Origin: Reticulitermes lucifugus | Taxonomy: Eukaryota > Arthropoda > Insecta > Blattodea > Rhinotermitidae | DNA length: 33,829 nt | Direction: 5' to 3' | Assembly: GCA_026260175.1 (NCBI GenBank) | Contig: JAKCWW010005989.1 | Location: 372-34,200 of the forward strand | Shown here: positions 30,901 through 33,829 of the stretch, piece after piece | Numbering within the stretch: the first letter of the stretch is position 1 | Layout of the letters: every line of letters begins with the position of its first letter | Program-made: the position numbers and the translations under genes | The notes under the pieces: model-generated | Told to the model about the DNA's origin: nothing | The model's input: only the letters and a program-made list of their open reading frames with translations | The model's database searches: none

Positions 30901-33141
30901 TCTGGGGCTCAACCCAGCCTTCTATTCAGTGGGTACCATGGGCTCTTTCCCCAGAGGTAATAGTGCATGGGCATGAAGTTGACCACTCACTTCCACTACT
31001 GGTGTGGTTAAGAATAAGTGGAGCTCTGCTCCAGTCCCTCATATGCCTTAATGGTATGCGCAGGGGCAACTTTACATTCCATTTTTTATTGTTGCTTTTG
31101 AATGTAGATATTCTAAAGTATGTGTGGATATTAATTTAATCTGTGTGTTTTGTGCTGTTTCAGTTTTGATGACACGGATCCTTCAACAATTGTTGAAAAT
31201 GCTTCACAGGTTGAACTGCTAGTTCCAATTCGGCTGGACATGGAAATAGAAGGACAGAAGTTGCGTGATACTTTCACATGGAATAAGAATGGTGAGGACT
31301 AAATGATGGCAAACTGTTAGATCAGTCTGAAGCGTGGGCCTCCAACCTTTTTTGACAAAGGGCCACACCCAATATTGCGGGCTGGTTTGCGAGCCGCACA
31401 TAAAAAAATCACAGTAAGGGATATACCTAACCGCCAAAATTATTGTGTAATTTTTGTAGTATATACATAATTTACAAATGTGGCCACGGGATGCGTAATA
31501 CAACCTGGCGGGTCCCAGGTTGGAGATCCATGGTCTAAAGTTTCTGATGATGGTATGTTGCAGTGGTGATTCAGGGATAGTGGATCTCTTCTTCCAGTGG
31601 ACCCAAAGGAGTATATTTTATAATATTTGTATTTTGTCTGATGAAAGAAGGAGAGTGAGCTTTAAAAATATTGGATGTTATTTCCAAAAATGGTAGAACT
31701 TTTTCCTGTCTTTGCCATGAAAGCATACAGGAGGAGCAGAGGTAGAGTTCCACCCATTCTGAACCTGGATTCTGGATGGAAGTGAGTGGTTAACATCACA
31801 CCCTGTCCCATTTACCTGTGGGAAAGGAACCCCCCTGTACCCATTGAGTAGGAGGCTGGGTGGGCTCCAGAGCCAGTCTGGAACAGTTTTGGAGAAGAGA
31901 AAAATTCCTTGCTCCTGCTGGGAATGAAATCCCATATTGTGAAGCCTGTAGCCTAATCACTACTGTCTGAACTGTCCCAGCATCCTTTACAAATTGGTGT
32001 GATTGAAAAAGTCAAAGATGATTATCATCTTTGTTGGCTAGTTCTGTGTTGCATGAAAATGTCCACCCCCNATACGTGTCATCCTACATTACAAAGTGTT
32101 CTGTAACAGGGTTGCCACTTTATTCTATTCCATATGTGGACAGTACTCATAACTAACTGAAGGTAAAAGGTGTTGATTCAGTCAGTCAGTGAGTGGTATT
32201 TTGTATCAGTGACTAGGCATTGGCATTAAATAAATATTGTACAGCAACATTCCTTTAATCTGTCATCTTATAATGTGGAAATTCTGATAATCTGGCACTT
32301 GAGGAGAGTAGTTCCAAAGAGTGCGAGTTTTGACGACTGTAACTTCTGGTATGCGTATTGATTCTGTGACTTTATCTTGGGTTATCTGGATGTTAATGTC
32401 CCAGCAGGTTACTTTAAGATTTCGTAAGTTGGTATTGTTCCACACCACAAGCAACTAGTGGGTCACACCACTTGTTTGGCACAATCTGTAGTGTTATTGA
32501 CTGGGAGACCCATTACGTTTCACCAGTTTATCAACCAACAGCACTCAGTACCAGTTCTGAGAGTTTGGCCATTAATTATGGGTATGTTGTTGGTTTTGTA
32601 GACTATATATGCACCATGTTATGTAAATGAAGATGAAAAGGGAGTATAAAGTATGGCAGGAAAAACAGGACTGGGTATCAAGTGAAAAGTTCAATGGTTA
32701 AGTTTTTCCATGAAGTTGCCAGGTATACTAAGGTACACATTATATATTGTATAACCTTCTATTATGTGGAAAATTACAATATCTGGCTCCCCTTTGGTCC
32801 TGGTTATGCCAGGTATCACAGCTTTAACTGTGCTGCGCTGTGATTTTGTGTCCATGTTAAGAGGTAAGTCTCCTCTGTTGGGCTGAATCTAGCCTTATGT
32901 TTTCCCACATGAGAAGTACCTGTACCTTTAAAAGATACCTGCAGTCAGCAGTAACTCTGTATGTCTTGTTTCAGAGAGTCTAATCACACCAGAACAGTTT
33001 GCTGAGGTCCTGTGTGATGATCTGGATCTAAACCCCTTGACATTTGTGCCTGCAATAGCTCAGGCCATACGTCAGCAGATTGATGGCTTTCCAACAGACA
33101 GCATTATTGAAGAGAATTGTGACCAAAGGGTTATTATAAAG
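27855..33141 (+). CDS. Snr1: Snr1/SMARCB1 (INI1, BAF47): SWI/SNF core subunit, first six coding exons
   Basis: This protein is a core subunit of SWI/SNF (Brahma) chromatin remodelers. In SMARCB1 the C-terminal end contacts the nucleosome acidic patch and the INI1 repeats hold the base module together. The exons are 27855-27935, 29345-29450, 30334-30463, 30549-30683, 31164-31291 and 32975-33141, summing to exactly 249 codons with compatible phases. The N-terminus [20 protein letters not shown] matches fly Snr1 (MALQTYGDKP...). The winged-helix-like region fills about residues 1-110 and the first INI1 repeat begins near residue 170. Fly Snr1 has about 370 residues, so about 120 residues, including repeat 2 (expected start LNIHVGN), lie past the right edge. 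I looked for that exon in 33142-33829 and did not find it. Confidence 0.97.
28660..28795 (-). mobile_element. SINE fragment, minus strand, in Snr1 intron 1
   Basis: CTGGATGGAGGTGAGTAGTC and GGGGAAGTAGCTCCAGGTAC match the minus-strand body seen at 7420-7490 and 31770-31850. Strongly decayed. Confidence 0.5.
28800..28960 (+). repeat. Hammerhead-like retroelement fragment, third copy
   Basis: CTGAAGA (28881-28887) is followed by TGGAGGGAGCAAGTTCTTCC, AAAATGTTGGTATG and a run ending AGGCTACATGCC. It is parallel to 195-370 and 21150-21330. It lies in the first Snr1 intron. Confidence 0.5.
29345..29450 (+). CDS. Snr1: Snr1 exon 2 (winged-helix region)
   Basis: The acceptor is CAAATTATAG and the donor is GTCAGT. 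It reads [20 protein letters not shown], then [15 protein letters not shown]. It matches [16 protein letters not shown]....L..EERK.L of fly and human orthologues. The following Gly codon is split G|GT. Confidence 0.97.
29451..30333. other. Snr1 intron 2, nothing assigned
   Basis: AT-rich intron with a short A-run at 29730. No repeat ends or additional exon seen. Confidence 0.5.
30334..30463 (+). CDS. Snr1: Snr1 exon 3 ([16 protein letters not shown])
   Basis: The acceptor is AAATTTTGTAG. The reading frame [20 protein letters not shown], then [22 protein letters not shown], matches fly ([28 protein letters not shown]). Exons 2 and 3 join directly as VELG-LSQH. The longer vertebrate insert (HGKKTKPNTKDHG) is absent, as in fly. 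The donor is GTAATT, with a split Arg codon. Confidence 0.97.
30549..30683 (+). CDS. Snr1: Snr1 exon 4 ([19 protein letters not shown])
   Basis: It is separated from exon 3 by the shortest intron here (85 nt). It reads [40 protein letters not shown] and TFPLW/C, a conserved basic linker between the winged helix and the first INI1 repeat. The donor is GTAATG and the split TG|T encodes the Cys of PLCFDD. Confidence 0.97.
30784..31085 (+). mobile_element. SINE in Snr1 intron 4
   Basis: The head GATTGTGTAGTTGGTATGGT is followed by a decayed B box. Then come GCATCCAGGCCAGCTCTGGG, CTCAACCCAGCC and the tail GCAGGGGCAACTTTACATTC. It occupies most of the 480-bp intron and ends 79 nt before the exon at 31164. 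Confidence 0.75.
31164..31291 (+). CDS. Snr1: Snr1 exon 5 (start of INI1 repeat 1)
   Basis: The acceptor is GTGCTGTTTCAG and the donor is GTGAGG. It reads [20 protein letters not shown], then [43 protein letters not shown] is the signature opening of the first SNF5/INI1 repeat, the part of SMARCB1 that contacts BAF155/170 SWIRM domains. The last codon is split G|AG. Confidence 0.97.
31333..31532. mobile_element. hAT-type MITE, 200 bp, with 8-bp duplication
   Basis: Ends CGTGGGCCTCCAACC and (inverted) CATGGATCTCCAACC agree at 12 of 15 positions. Flanks GTCTGAAG (31325-31332) and GTCTAAAG (31533-31540) agree at 7 of 8, the length hAT transposases generate. GGGCCACACCCAATATTGCG and GAGCCGC inside are typical of this widespread MITE type. 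No transposase. Confidence 0.8.
31703..31973 (-). mobile_element. SINE, minus strand, in Snr1 intron 5
   Basis: Minus-strand copy with GTAGGAGGCTGGGTGGGCTC, CAGAGCCAGTCTGG and an inverted B-box region GGGAATGAAATCCC (31920-31933). The head extends to TGTCCCAG at 31973. Confidence 0.75.
32242..32835. mobile_element. Possible pogo/Tigger-like element, left end clear
   Basis: TA then CAGCAACATTCCTTTAATCT GTC matches the TIR of the element at 13277-13741 at 19 of 23 positions. A candidate right end ...TGCTG at 32831-32835 is weakly complementary, so the right limit is uncertain. No intact frame. Confidence 0.4.
32975..33141 (+). CDS. Snr1: Snr1 exon 6 (end of INI1 repeat 1)
   Basis: The acceptor is CTTGTTTCAG and the donor is GTAAGT at 33142. 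It reads [40 protein letters not shown] and [16 protein letters not shown]. It is near-identical to the family and ends in phase 0 exactly before the expected LNIHVGN of repeat 2, which is not in the window. Confidence 0.97.
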
Positions 33142-33829
33142 GTAAGTTACTCCAAGGATTATTAGCATTACATAATTATTTGCATGTTAAGTATGACATT
33201 AGTGTCTACTGTATGTACTTGATTGGCAGCTTGGTGATTTTGTGTGTTATGTGCTGAAAAAGAGTGTTAATAACAGATATGAGGGTAGCAATCATGTTAG
33301 AGTGTCAGTCTCTTTTTGTAAGAAGGCTTAGGAACCCATGCCTTGTCATATTAAACTCTTTGATGATAGGTCACTGCCTTGAATGCCCCCACCACAGTAT
33401 CTAAACAAGTGGCACTCATGGAACGTGTGGAAGGTATTATATCTCTGTCAGTCAAAACACACTTGTTTAGTTTTATATTATTTCAAAAGCACATGCGGGA
33501 TTCTGTTTATGGAAATAGTGATGGAAGTGGGAACTTCACCATAAAATATGTTTTACATCTTTCTGACATACCTGAGAATGTGGATGCACATGTATTTAAT
33601 GATGACCAATATGACACATGGATGTTTTTGCATCTGCTGTGTCCAGGGGGAGAGATGCACATTCTGCTATTACATCTTGACAGTTGAGAAGTCACAAATG
33701 CGTTTGCTTCTCCTGAAACTGAAATTCTCAAGTGCTCGGTGGTGGTTCCCCAACTCATCATGGGAGTTGTATTGTGCAGTCAGGGCACTCTGAAAGTAAT
33801 GCAGGTCATATTGTATTGTGCAGTCAGGG
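33142..33829. other. Start of Snr1 intron 6, with a short direct repeat at the edge
   Basis: The next Snr1 exon was not found. TTGTATTGTGCAGTCAGGG occurs at 33767-33785 and again at 33811-33829 (44-bp period), so the window stops inside what may be a tandem array. A 102-codon frame (33379-33687) has no ATG at its start and no family resemblance. Confidence 0.5.

Noticed and set aside
33379..33687. 102-codon open frame as a gene or Snr1 exon
   Set aside because: It does not begin with ATG, shows no family resemblance or Snr1 repeat 2 motifs, and an opposite-strand frame overlaps it.
1..33829. CRISPR array, prokaryotic operon or phage-defence system
   Set aside because: The DNA is animal nuclear with spliced genes. 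No regularly spaced identical repeats or prokaryotic gene structure occur.

Overview
This is animal, almost certainly insect, nuclear DNA: AT-rich, with short coding islands split by GT-AG introns of 85 bp to about 2.8 kb and with many transposable-element remnants. The repeat vocabulary (tRNA-headed SINEs, pogo/Tigger-like and hAT-like short elements, hammerhead-like retroelement pieces, an RT fragment ending in [10 protein letters not shown]) reminds me of termite and cockroach genomes, so Blattodea is my best guess. That is recollection, not a search result.

Two protein genes lie head-to-tail on the + strand. The first (1636-16653) is the 3' two thirds of Epac, the cAMP-activated Rap guanine-nucleotide exchange factor (RAPGEF3/4 family). 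I resolved eleven exons whose phases close perfectly from the second half of the high-affinity cAMP-binding domain through REM, RA and CDC25-type RasGEF domains to a stop at 16651-16653. The 5' exons (first cAMP domain, DEP, start of the second cAMP domain) lie upstream of the window. The second gene (27855 to beyond the right edge) is Snr1/SMARCB1 (INI1/BAF47), core subunit of SWI/SNF (BAP/PBAP) chromatin remodelers. Six exons give 249 codons: the winged-helix region and the first INI1 repeat. The second repeat and C-terminus lie off the right edge. The two genes are not functionally linked by anything visible here.

Layout: 1-1635 is upstream Epac intron with hammerhead-like repeats and a 440-bp near-perfect inverted repeat flanked by an 11-bp direct repeat. 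1636-16653 is Epac with intronic LINE, SINE, hAT-like and pogo-like pieces and a 104-N gap. 16654-27690 is about 11 kb with no recognisable coding exon (Epac 3' UTR of unknown length, then intergenic DNA with scattered repeats). 27690-33829 is Snr1 with repeat-bearing introns.

The most notable point is the Epac intron 3869-5049. It carries textbook minor-spliceosome (U12) signals, ATATCCTTT at its 5' end and TTCCTTAAC as branch site 11 nt before a terminal AC. It also has a consensus U2 donor GTAAGT 48 nt inside it, in the same reading phase. Secondary points are several repeat families sharing a CTGANGA...GAAA core like hammerhead ribozymes, and a TIR-bounded element carrying its own TATA box and GC-rich core.
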